Assembly (NCBI RefSeq): GCF_051014685.1
Contig: NC_135055.1
Coordinates: 124,001 to 188,000 of the forward strand
Direction: 5' to 3'
Length of the DNA stretch: 64,000 nt
Source of the DNA: Ptiloglossa arizonensis
Taxonomy: Eukaryota > Arthropoda > Insecta > Hymenoptera > Colletidae
Shown: positions 1 to 10,649 of the stretch, piece after piece
Layout of the letters: every line of letters starts with the position of its first letter
Numbering within the stretch: position 1 is the stretch's first letter
Translations under genes and position numbers: made by a program
The notes under the pieces: generated by a model
What the model was told of the DNA's origin: nothing
Seen by the model: only the letters and a program-made list of their open reading frames with translations
Databases searched by the model: none

Positions 1-1633
1 TTCGCAGTTCTGATGATCGAAACGAATAACTAGAACGGCCTAGGGGAAAACTACTCATACCGTTGTAATCGGGCGAGTTTATACTTTCAGATGCAACAGA
101 AATTTTGCGGATTGGTCAATCCGTTCGCGAGATATGGCAGTTTTGATGTAAGAAACGCTTGAGAAACTCAAAATTTTCGCAGTTCTGATGCCCGGAACGA
201 ATAACTGGAACGGCCTAGGGGAAAACTACTCATACCGTTGTAATCGGGCGAGTTTCTACTTTCAGATGCAACTGAAATTTTGCGGATTGGTCAAACCCTT
301 CGCGAGATATGGCCGTTTGGAGGTAAGAAACGCTTGAGAAACTCCAAATTTTCGCAGTTCTGATGCTCGAAACGAATAACTAGAACGGCCTAGGGGAAAA
401 CTACTCATACCGTTGTAATCGGGCGAGTTTATACTTTCAGATGCAACAGAAATTTTGCGGATTGGTCAATCCGTTCGCGAGATATGGCAGTTTTGAGGTA
501 AGAAACGCTTGAGAAACTCCAAATTTTCGCAGTTCTGATGCGCGAAACGAATAACTAGAACGGCTTAGGGGAAAACTACTCATACCGTTGTAATCGGGCG
601 AGTTTCTACTTTCAGATGCAACAGAAATTTTGCGGATTGGTCAATCCGTTCGCTAGATATGGAAGTTTTGAGGTAAGAAACGCTTGAGAAACTCAAAATT
701 TTCGCAGTTCTGATGCCCGGAACGAATAACTGGAACGGCCTAGGGGAAAACTACTCATACCGTTGTAATCGGGCGAGTTTATACTTTCAGATGCAACAGA
801 AATTTTGCGGATTGGTCAATCCGTTCGCGAGATATGGCAGTTTTGAGGTAAGAAACGCTTGAGAAACTCCAAATTTTCGCAGTTCTGATGCGCGAAACGA
901 ATAACTAGAACGGCTTAGGGGAAAACTACCTCATACCGTTGTAATCGGGCGAGTTTCTACTTTCTGATGCAACAGAAATTTTGCGGATTGGTCAATCCGT
1001 TCGCGAGATATGGCAGTTTTGAGGTAAGAAACGCTTGAGAAACTCAAAATTTTCGCAGTTCTGATGCTCGAAACGCATATCTAGAACGGCCTAGGGGAAA
1101 ACTACTCATACATTTGTAATCGGGCGAGTTTCTATTTTCAAGTGCAACAGAAATTTTGCGGATTGGTCAATCCGTTCGCGAGATATGGCAGTTTTGAGGT
1201 AAGAAACGCTTGAGAAACTCCAAATTTTCGCAGTTCTGATGCTCGAAACGAATAACTAGAACGGCCTAGGGGAAAACTACTCATACCGTTGTAATCGGGC
1301 GAGTTTCTACTTTCAGATGCAACAGAAATTTTGCGGATTGGTCAATCCGTTCGCGAGATATGGCAGTTTTGATGTAAGAAACGCTTGAGAAACTCAAAAT
1401 TTTCGCAGTTCTGATGCTCGAAACGAATAACTAGAACGGCCTAGGGGAAAACTACTCATACCGTTGTAATCGGGCGAGTTTCTACTTTCAGATGCAACAG
1501 AAATTTTGCGGATTGGTCAATCCGTTCGCTAGATATGCCAGTTTGGAGGTAAGAAACGCTTGAGAAACTCCAAATTTTCGCAGTTCTGATGCTCGAAACG
1601 AATAACTCGAACGGCCTAGGGGAAAACTACTCA

Positions 1634-1650
1634 TACCGTTGTAATCGGGC
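1634..1650 (+). other. CENP-B-box-like segment (one per monomer)
   Basis: Seen: TACCGTTGTAATCGGGC. Aligned without gaps to the mammalian CENP-B box, YTTCGTTGGAARCGGGA, it matches 12 of 17 positions. Of the nine positions treated as essential (NTTCGNNNNANNCGGGN), seven match: CG, the central A and CGGG. The two T's before CG are replaced by A and C. The segment is present in most of the 366 monomers. Recurrent variants change the left half (catttg, cagttg, cccttg, catcccg) or turn CGGG into CTGG. Known: CENP-B, a pogo-transposase-derived protein, binds this box in mammalian centromeric satellites. Inferred: a related DNA-binding protein might use this segment. The mismatched TT would weaken binding by mammalian CENP-B, and a chance resemblance is quite possible. 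Confidence 0.35.
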
Positions 1651-1651
1651 G

Positions 1652-1729
1652 AGTTTCTACTTTCAGATGCAACAGAAATTTTGCGGATTGGTCAATCCGT
1701 TCGCGAGATATGGCAGTTTTGAGGTAAGA
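1652..1729 (+). other. Exon-like cassette: acceptor-like tract, 57-nt stop-free segment, donor-like site
   Basis: Seen: a pyrimidine-rich tract ending in tttctactttcag (to 1666), then 57 bases from ATG at 1667 to GAG at 1723, then gtaaga. The 57 bases are 19 codons with no stop, reading MQQKFCGLVNPFARYGSFE. The remaining 118 bases of the monomer begin with GTAAGA and end in TTTCAG, like a short GT-AG intron, and contain ctgat and ctcat, which resemble branch-point sequences. The arrangement recurs in most monomers. Against coding: some subfamilies destroy the acceptor (tttctgatg), the donor (gagttaag at 46696 and 48971) or the frame (TGC to TGA at about 42984, 50684, 53307 and 54007). Treat it as splice-site-like sequence, not as a gene. 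Confidence 0.25.
1684..1699. other. 16-bp dyad CGGATTG-GT-CAATCCG (one per monomer)
   Basis: Two 7-bp arms are exact reverse complements separated by two bases. The motif recurs in most monomers of the array. It also contains ATTGG, a CCAAT pentamer on the minus strand. Several variants alter only the two central bases and leave both arms intact: GA (e.g. 40359-40374), TT (55759-55774), CT (8160-8175) and GC (4135-4150). Other variants break an arm, for example the tcaaaccgttcg, tcaaaccc and ggtttggtc types. Short dyads are common in centromeric satellites and can favour hairpins or dimeric protein binding. Any such role here is inferred. Confidence 0.6.
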
Positions 1730-3945
1730 AACGCTTGAGAAACTCCAAATTTTCGCAGTTCTGATGCGCGAAACGAATAACTAGAACGGCTTAGGGGAAA
1801 ACTACTCATACCGTTGTAATCGGGCGAGTTTCTACTTTCAGATGCAACAGAAATTTTGCGGATTGGTCAATCCGTTCGCTAGGTATGGAAGTTTTGAGGT
1901 AAGAAACGCTTGAGAAACTCAAAATTTTCGCAGTTCTGATGCCCGGAACGAATAACTGGAACGGCCTAGGGGAAAACTACTCATACCGTTGTAATCGGGC
2001 GAGTTTATACTTTCAGATGCAACAGAAATTTTGCGGATTGGTCAATCCGTTCGCGAGATATGGCAGTTTTGAGGTAAGAAACGCTTGAGAAACTCCAAAT
2101 TTTCGCAGTTCTGATGCGCGAAACGAATAACTAGAACGGCTTAGGGGAAAACTACTCATACCGTTGTAATCGGGCGAGTTTCTACTTTCAGATGCAACAG
2201 AAATTTTGCGGATTGGTCAATCCGTTCGCTAGATATGCCAGTTTGGAGGTAAGAAACGCTTGAGAAACTCCAAATTTTCGCAGTTCTGATGATCGAAACG
2301 AATAACTAGAACGGCCTAGGGGAAAACTACTCATACCGTTGTAATCGGGCGAGTTTATACTTTCAGATGCAACAGAAATTTTGCGGATTGGTCAATCCGT
2401 TCGCGAGATATGGCAGTTTTGATGTAAGAAACGCTTGAGAAACTCAAAATTTTCGCAGTTCTGATGCCCGGAACGAATAACTGGAACGGCCTAGGGGAAA
2501 ACTACTCATACCGTTGTAATCGGGCGAGTTTCTACTTTCAGATGCAACAGAAATTTTGCGGATTGGTCAAACCCTTCGCGAGATATGGCCGTTTGGAGGT
2601 AAGAAACGCTTGAGAAACTCCAAATTTTCGCAGTTCTGATGCTCGAAACGAATAACTAGAACGGCCTAGGGGAAAACTACTCATACCGTTGTAATCGGGC
2701 GAGTTTATACTTTCAGATGCAACAGAAATTTTGCGGATTGGTCAATCCGTTCGCGAGATATGGCAGTTTTGAGGTAAGAAACGCTTGAGAAACTCCAAAT
2801 TTTCGCAGTTCTGATGCGCGAAACGAATAACTAGAACGGCTTAGGGGAAAACTACTCATACCGTTGTAATCGGGCGAGTTTCTACTTTCAGATGCAACAG
2901 AAATTTTGCGGATTGGTCAATCCGTTCGCTAGATATGGAAGTTTTGAGGTAAGAAACGCTTGAGAAACTCAAAATTTTCGCAGTTCTGATGCCCGGAACG
3001 AATAACTGGAACGGCCTAGGGGAAAACTACTCATACCGTTGTAATCGGGCGAGTTTATACTTTCAGATGCAACAGAAATTTTGCGGATTGGTCAATCCGT
3101 TCGCGAGATATGGCAGTTTTGAGGTAAGAAACGCTTGAGAAACTCCAAATTTTCGCAGTTCTGATGCGCGAAACGAATAACTAGAACGGCTTAGGGGAAA
3201 ACTACCTCATACCGTTGTAATCGGGCGAGTTTCTACTTTCAGATGCAACAGAAATTTTGCGGATTGGTCAATCCGTTCGCTAGATATGCCAGTTTGGAGG
3301 TAAGAAACGCTTGAGAAACTCCAAATTTTCGCAGTTCTGATGCTCGAAACGAATAACTAGAACGGCCTAGGGGAAAACTACTCATACCGTTGTAATCGGG
3401 CGAGTTTATACTTTCAGATGCAACAGAAATTTTGCGGATTGGTCAATCCGTTCGCGAGATATGGCAGTTTTGAGGTAAGAAACGCTTGAGAAACTCCAAA
3501 TTTTCGCAGTTGTGATGCGCGAAACGAATAACTAGAACGGCTTAGGGGAAAACTACTCATACCGTTGTAATCGGGCGAGTTTCTACTTTCAGATGCAACA
3601 GAAATTTTGGGGATTGGTCAATCCGTTCGCTAGATATGGAAGTTTTGAGGTAAGAAACGCTTGAGAAACTCAAAATTTTCGCAGTTCTGATGCCCGGAAC
3701 GAATAACTCGAACGGCCTAGGGGAAAACTACTCATACCGTTGTAATCGGGCGAGTTTATACTTTCAGATGCAACAGAAATTTTGCGGATTGGTCAATCCG
3801 TTCGCGAGATATGGCAGTTTTGAGGTAAGAAACGCTTGAGAAACTCAAAATTTTCGCAGTTCTGATGCTCGAAACGCATATCTAGAACGGCCTAGGGGAA
3901 AACTACTCATACATTTGTAATCGGGCGAGTTTCTATTTTCAGGTG

Positions 3946-5792
3946 CAACAGAAATTTTGCGGATTGGTCAATCCGTTCGCTAGATATGCCAGTTTGGAGG
4001 TAAGAAACGCTTGAGAAACTCCAAATTTTCGCAGTTCTGATGCTCGAAACGAATAACTAGAACGGCCTAGGGGAAAACTACTCATACCGTTGTAATCGGG
4101 CGAGTTTATACTTTCAGATGCAACAGAAATTTTGCGGATTGGCCAATCCGTTCGCGAGATATGGCAGTTTTGAGGTAAGAAACGCTTGAGAAACTCAAAA
4201 TTTTCGCAGTTCTGATGCTCGAAACGCATAACTAGAACGGCCTAGGGGAAAAGTACGCATACCGTTGTAATCGGGCGAGTTTCTACTTTCTGATGCAACA
4301 GAAATTTTGCGGATTGGTCAATCCGTTCGCGAGATATGGCAGTTTTGAGGTAAGAAACGCTTGAGAAACTCAAAATTTTCGCAGTTCTGATGCTCGAAAC
4401 GCATATCTAGAACGGCCTAGGGGAAAACTACTCATACATTTGTAATCGGGCGAGTTTCTATTTTCAGGTGCAACAGAAATTTTGCGGATTGGTCAATCCG
4501 TTCGCGAGATATGGCAGTTTTGAGGTAAGAAACGCTTGAGAAACTCCAAATTTTCGCAGTTCTGATGCTCGAAACGAATAACTAGAACGGCCTAGGGGAA
4601 AACTACTCATACCGTTGTAATCGGGCGAGTTTCTACTTTCAGATGCAACAGAAATTTTGCGGATTGGTCAATCCGTTCGCGAGATATGGCAGTTTTGATG
4701 TAAGAAACGCTTGAGAAACTCAAAATTTTCGCAGTTCTGATGCTCGAAACGAATAACCAGAACGGCCTAGGGGAAAACTACTCATACCGTTGTAATCGGG
4801 CGAGTTTCTACTTTCAGATGCAACAGAAATTTTGCGGATTGGTCAATCCGTTCGCTAGATATGCCAGTTTGGAGGTAAGAAACGCTTGAGAAACTCCAAA
4901 TTTTCGCAGTTCTGATGCTCGAAACGAATAACTCGAACGGCCTAGGGGAAAACTACTCATACCGTTGTAATCGGGCGAGTTTCTACTTTCAGATGCAACA
5001 GAAATTTTGCGGATTGGTCAATCCGTTCGCTAGATATGCCAGTTTGGAGGTAAGAAACGCTTGAGAAACTCCAAATTTTCGCAGTTCTGATGCTCGAAAC
5101 GAATAACTAGAACGGCCTAGGGGAAAACTACTCATACCGTTGTAATCGGGCGAGTTTATACTTTCAGATGCAACAGAAATTTTGCGGATTGGTCAATCCG
5201 TTCGCGAGATATGGCAGCTTTGAGGTAAGAAACGCTTGAGAAACTCAAAATTTTCGCAGTTCTGATGCTCGAAACGCATAACTAGAACGGCCTAGGGGAA
5301 AAGTACGCATACCGTTGTAATCGGGCGAGTTTCTACTTTCTGATGCAACAGAAATTTTGCGGATTGGTCAATCCGTTCGCGAGATATGGCAGTTTTGAGG
5401 TAAGAAACGCTTGAGAAACTCAAAATTTTCGCAGTTCTGATGCTCGAAACGCATATCTAGAACGGCCTAGGGGAAAACTACTCATACATTTGTAATCGGG
5501 CGAGTTTCTATTTTCAGGTGCAACAGAAATTTTGCGGATTGGTCAATCCGTTCGCGAGATATGGCAGTTTTGAGGTAAGAAACGCTTGAGAAACTCCAAA
5601 TTTTCGCAGTTCTGATGCTCGAAACGAATAACTAGAACGGCCTAGGGGAAAACTACTCATACCGTTGTAATCGGGCGAGTTTCTACTTTCAGATGCAACA
5701 GAAATTTTGCGGATTGGTCAATCCGTTCGCGAGATATGGCAGTTTTGATGTAAGAAACGCTTGAGAAACTCAAAATTTTCGCAGTTCTGATG
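3946..5792 (+). repeat. 6-monomer duplication, copies 3946-4742 and 4996-5792
   Basis: With an offset of 1050 (6x175), both copies run through gctagatatgccagtttgg, a ttata monomer, the gtacgc/tttctgatg monomer, the gcatatctag/catttg/tattttcaggtg monomer and a gatgtaag monomer. I noticed two substitutions (ggccaat against ggtcaat; cagtttt against cagcttt). The copies part company where copy 1 continues with gctcg and copy 2 with gcccgg. Confidence 0.85.
4135..4150. other. Perfect 16-bp palindrome version of the dyad
   Basis: Here the central GT of the dyad is GC, giving CGGATTGGCCAATCCG, a perfect 16-bp palindrome. The same substitution recurs at 41934-41949, in a different monomer type 37.8 kb away, so the two are probably independent. 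Confidence 0.7.
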
Positions 5793-6432
5793 CCCGGAAC
5801 GAATAACTGGAACGGCCTAGGGGAAAACTACTCATACCGTTGTAATCGGGCGAGTTTCTACTTTCAGATGCAACAGAAATTTTGCGGATTGGTCAAACCC
5901 TTCGCGAGATATGGCCGTTTGGAGGTAAGAAACGCTTGAGAAACTCCAAATTTTCGCAGTTCTGATGCTCGAAACGAATAACTAGAACGGCCTAGGGGAA
6001 AACTACTCATACCGTTGTAATCGGGCGAGTTTCTACGTTCAGATGCAACAGAAATTTTGCGGATTGGTCAATCCGTTCGCGAGATATGGCAGTTTTGAGG
6101 TAAGAAACGCTTGAGAAACTCCAAATTTTCGCAGTTCTGATGCTCGAAACGAATACCTAGAACGGCCTAGGGGAAAACTACTCATACCGTTGTAATAGGG
6201 CGTGTTTATACTTTCAGATGCAACAGAAACTTTGCGGATTGGTCAATCCGTTCGCGAGATATGGCAGTTTTGAGGTAAGAAACGCTTGAGAAACTCCAAA
6301 TTTTCGCAGTTCTGATGCGCGAAACGAATAACTAGAACGGCTTAGGGGAAAACTACTCATACCATTGTAATCGGGCGTGTTTCTACTTTCAGATGCAACA
6401 GAAATTTTGCGGATTGGTCAATCCGTTCGCTA

Positions 6433-9400
6433 GATATGGCAGTTTGGAGGTAAGAAACGCTTGAGAAACTCCAAATTTTCGCAGTTCTGATGCTCGAAAC
6501 GAATAACTAGAACGGCCTAGGTGAAAACTACTCATACCGTTGTAATCGGGCGAGTTTCTACTTTCAGATGCAACAGAAATTTTGCGGATTGGTCAATCCG
6601 TTCGCGAGATATGGCAGTTTTGAGGTAAAAAACGCTTGAGAAACTCAAAATTTTCGCAGTTCTGATGCTCGAAACGCATAACTAGAACCGCCTAGGGGAA
6701 AACTACTCATACATTTGTAATCGGGCGAGTTTCTATTTTCAGGTGCAACAGAAATTTTGCGGATTGGTCAATCCGTTCGCGAGATATGGCAGTTTTGACG
6801 TAAGAAACGCTTGAGAAACTCCAAATTTTCGCAGTTCTGATGCTCGAAACGAATATCTAGAACGGCCTAGGGGAAAACTACTCATACCGTTGTAATCGGG
6901 CGAGTTTCTACGTTCAGATGCAACAGAAATTTTGCGGATTGGTCAATCCGTTCGCGAGATATGGCAGTTTTGAGGTAAGAAACGCTTGAGAAACTCCAAA
7001 TTTTCGCAGTTCTGATGCTCGAAACGAATACCTAGAACGGCCTAGGGGAAAACTACTCATACCGTTGTAATCGGGCGTGTTTCTACTTTCAGATGCAACA
7101 GAAATTTTGCGGATTGGTCAATCCGTTCGCGAGATATGGCAGTTTTGAGGTAAGAAACGCTTGAGAAACTCCAAATTTTCGCAGTTCTGATGCTCGAAAC
7201 GCATAACTAGAACGGCCTAGGGGAAAACTACTCATACAGTTGTAATCGGGCGAGTTTCTATTTTCAGGTGCAACAGAAATTTTGCGGATTGGTCAATCCG
7301 TTCGCGAGATATGGCAGTTTTGAGGTAAGAAACGCTTGAGAAACTCCAAATTTTCGCAGTTCTGATGCTCGAAACGAATAACTAGAACGGCCTAGGGGAA
7401 AACTACTCATACCGTTGTAATCGGGCGAGTTTATACTTCCAGATGCAACAGAAATTTTGCGGTTTGGTCAATCCGTTCGCGAGATATGGCAGTTTTGAGG
7501 TAAGAAACGCTTGAGAAACTCAAAATTTTCGCAGTTCTGATGCTCGAAACGCATAACTAGAACGGCCTAGGGGAAAAGTACGCATACCGTTGTAATCGGG
7601 CGAGTTTCTACTTTCAGATGCAACAGAAATTTTGCGGATTGGTCAATCCGTTCCCGAGATATGGCAGTTTTGAGGTAAGAAACGCTTGAGAAACTCCAAA
7701 TTTTCGCAGTTCTGATGCTCGAAACGAATACCTAGAACGGCCTAGGGGAAAACTACTCATACCGTTGTAATCGGGCGTGTTTCTACTTTCAGATGCAACA
7801 GAAATTTTGCGGATTGGTCAATCCGTTCGCGAGATATGGCAGTTTTGAGGTAAAAAACGCTTGAGAAACTCAAAATTTTCGCAGTTCTGATGCTCGAAAC
7901 GCATAACTAGAACGGCCTAGGGGAAAACTACTCATACATTTGTAATCGGGCGAGTTTCTATTTTCAGGTGCAACAGAAATTTTGCGGATTGGTCAATCCG
8001 TTCGCGAGATATGGCAGTTTTGACGTAAGAAACGCTTGAGAAACTCCAAATTTTCGCAGTTCTGATGCTCGAAACGAATAACTAGAACGGCCTAGGGGAA
8101 AACTACTCATACCGTTGTAATCGGGCGTGTTTATACTTTCAGATGCAACAGAAATTTTGCGGATTGCTCAATCCGTTCGCGAGATATGGCAGTTTTGAGG
8201 TAAGAAACGCTTGAGAAACTCCAACTTTACGCTGTTCTGATGCGCGAAACGAATAACTAGAACGGCTTAGGGGAAAACTGCTCATACCTTTGTAATCGGG
8301 CGAGTTTCTACTTTCAGATGCAACAGAAATTTTGCGGATTGGTCAATCCGTTCGCTAGATATGGCAGTTTGGAGGTAAGAAACGCTTGAGAAACTCCAAA
8401 TTTTCGCAGTTCTGATGCTCGAAACGCATAACTAGAACGGCCTAGGGGAAAACTACTCATACCGTTGTAATCGGGCGTGTTTCTACTTTCAGATGCAACA
8501 GAAATTTTGCGTATTGGTCAATCCGTTCGCGAGATATGGCAGTTTGGAGGTAAGAAACGCTTGAGAAACTCCAAATTTTCGCAGTTCTGATGCTCGAAAC
8601 GAATAACTAGAACGGCCTAGGTGAAAACTACTCATACCGTTGTAATCGGGCGAGTTTCTACTTTCAGATGCAACAGAAATTTTGCGGATTGGTCAATCCG
8701 TTCGCGAGATATGGCAGTTTTGAGGTAAAAAACGCTTGAGAAACTCAAAATTTTCGCAGTTCTGATGCTCGAAACGCATAACTAGAACGGCCTAGGGGAA
8801 AACTACTCATACATTTGTAATCGGGCGAGTTTCTATTTTCAGGTGCAACAGAAATTTTGCGGATTGGTCAATCCGTTCGCGAGATATGGCAGTTTTGACG
8901 TAAGAAACGCTTGAGAAACTCCAAATTTTCGCAGTTCTGATGCTCGAAACGAATATCTAGAACGGCCTAGGGGAAAACTACTCATACCGTTGTAATCGGG
9001 CGAGTTTCTACGTTCAGATGCAACAGAAATTTTGCGGATTGGTCAATCCGTTCGCGAGATATGGCAGTTTTGAGGTAAGAAACGCTTGAGAAACTCCAAA
9101 TTTTCGCAGTTCTGATGCTCGAAACGAATAACTAGAACGGCCTAGGGGAAAACTACTCATACCGTTGTAATCGGGCGAGTTTATACTTCCAGATGCAACA
9201 GAAATTTTGCGGTTTGGTCAATCCGTTCGCGAGATATGGCAGTTTTGAGGTAAGAAACGCTTGAGAAACTCAAAATTTTCGCAGTTCTGATGCTCGAAAC
9301 GCATAACTAGAACGGCCTAGGGGAAAAGTACGCATACCGTTGTAATCGGGCGAGTTTCTACTTTCAGATGCAACAGAAATTTTGCGGATTGGTCAATCCG

Positions 9401-10293
9401 TTCCCGAGATATGGCAGTTTTGAGGTAAGAAACGCTTGAGAAACTCCAAATTTTCGCAGTTCTGATGCTCGAAACGAATACCTAGAACGGCCTAGGGGAA
9501 AACTACTCATACCGTTGTAATCGGGCGTGTTTCTACTTTCAGATGCAACAGAAATTTTGCGGATTGGTCAATCCGTTCGCGAGATATGGCAGTTTTGAGG
9601 TAAAAAACGCTTGAGAAACTCAAAATTTTCGCAGTTCTGATGCTCGAAACGCATAACTAGAACGGCCTAGGGGAAAACTACTCATACATTTGTAATCGGG
9701 CGAGTTTCTATTTTCAGGTGCAACAGAAATTTTGCGGATTGGTCAATCCGTTCGCGAGATATGGCAGTTTTGACGTAAGAAACGCTTGAGAAACTCCAAA
9801 TTTTCGCAGTTCTGATGCTCGAAACGAATAACTAGAACGGCCTAGGGGAAAACTACTCATACCGTTGTAATCGGGCGTGTTTATACTTTCAGATGCAACA
9901 GAAATTTTGCGGATTGCTCAATCCGTTCGCGAGATATGGCAGTTTTGAGGTAAGAAACGCTTGAGAAACTCCAACTTTACGCTGTTCTGATGCGCGAAAC
10001 GAATAACTAGAACGGCTTAGGGGAAAACTGCTCATACCTTTGTAATCGGGCGAGTTTCTACTTTCAGATGCAACAGAAATTTTGCGGATTGGTCAATCCG
10101 TTCGCTAGATATGGCAGTTTGGAGGTAAGAAACGCTTGAGAAACTCCAAATTTTCGCAGTTCTGATGCTCGAAACGCATAACTAGAACGGCCTAGGGGAA
10201 AACTACTCATACCGTTGTAATCGGGCGTGTTTCTACTTTCAGATGCAACAGAAATTTTGCGTATTGGTCAATCCGTTCGCGAGATATGGCAGT
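6433..10293 (+). repeat. 12-monomer duplication with a 2-monomer loss in copy 2
   Basis: 6433-7030 matches 8533-9130 at offset 2100 (12x175), including the rare cctaggtgaaaac, gtaaaaaac, gacgtaag, gaatatctag and tctacgttcag. The match then jumps: about 7270-8543 matches 9020-10293 at offset 1750 (10x175), including ttcccgagat, ggattgctca, ccaactttacgctg, aactgctcatacctttg and gcgtattgg. The simplest reading is one 12-monomer tandem duplication followed by removal of exactly two monomers (350 bp) from the right copy. Confidence 0.85.
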
Positions 10294-10649
10294 TTTGAGG
10301 TAAGAAACGCTTGAGAAACTCCAACTTTACGCTGTTCTGATGCGCGAAACGAATAACTAGAACGGCCTAGGGGAAAACTACTCATACCGTTGTAATCGAG
10401 CGAGTTTATACTTCCAGATGCAACAGAAATTTTGGGGTTTGGTCAATCCGTTCGCGAGATATGGCAGTTTTGAGGTAAGAAACGCTTGAGAAACTCAAAA
10501 TTTTCGCAGTTCTGATGCTCGAAACGCATAACTAGAACGGCCTAGGGGAAAACTACTCATACATTTGTAATCGGGCGAGTTTCTATTTTCAGGTGCAACA
10601 GAAATTTTGCGGATTGGTCAATCCGTTCGCGAGATATGGCAGTTTTGAC

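Larger units (their letters stand above)
1577..1751 (+). repeat. Representative satellite monomer
   Basis: This near-consensus monomer (one private change, actcgaac for actagaac) serves as the reference for monomer anatomy. In order along its 175 bases: the ttcgcagttctgatg start; the most variable segment (gctcgaaacgaataac), where the type-defining changes cluster; CCTAGG (AvrII site) at monomer positions 39-44; the CENP-B-box-like segment at 58-74; a pyrimidine-rich stretch ending in tttcag at 85-90; ATGCAACAG at 91-99; the 16-bp dyad at 108-123; TCGCGA (NruI site) at 125-130; gaggtaaga at 145-153; and a closing AT-rich segment with AAATTTT or AAAATTTT across the junction to the next copy. 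The hexamer AGAAAC occurs twice, 11 bp apart (151 and 162). GAGTTTCT at 75-82 is the reverse complement of AGAAACTC at 162-169. Confidence 0.9.
1..3226 (+). repeat. 13-monomer duplication, copies 1-950 and 2277-3226
   Basis: The rare variant gatgatcg occurs only at the starts of the two copies (about 13 and 2289). The following monomers match in order: cccgg with tcaaaccctt and ggccgtttgg; ctcg with the ttata variant; cgcg/cttagg with ctagatatggaag; cccgg; then cgcg/cttagg with the extra C. The offset is 2276, which is 13x175+1; the +1 is the extra C near 930 in copy 1. Copy 2 carries the same extra C near 3206. Similarity stops where copy 1 switches to tttctgatgc and copy 2 keeps tttcagatgc. 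Copy 1 is cut by the window edge, so the duplication may be longer. Confidence 0.85.
961..5038 (+). repeat. 19-monomer duplication, copies 961-1712 and 4287-5038
   Basis: Both copies show, in the same order, tttctgatgc, the gcatatctag/catttg/tattttca monomer, a monomer with gatgtaag, a monomer with gctagatatgccagtttgg, and the rare gaataactcgaacgg (1606 and 4932). The offset is 3326, that is 19x175 plus the extra C near 3206. Copies differ by a few substitutions, such as tttcaagtgc against tttcaggtgc. Confidence 0.8.

Noticed and set aside
1700..1716. A second CENP-B-box-like candidate, TTCGCGAGATATGG
   Set aside because: It fits TTCG and the central A but has TGGC in place of CGGG and little match outside the essential positions, so it is weaker than the 1634-1650 segment. 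A chance match is the better explanation.
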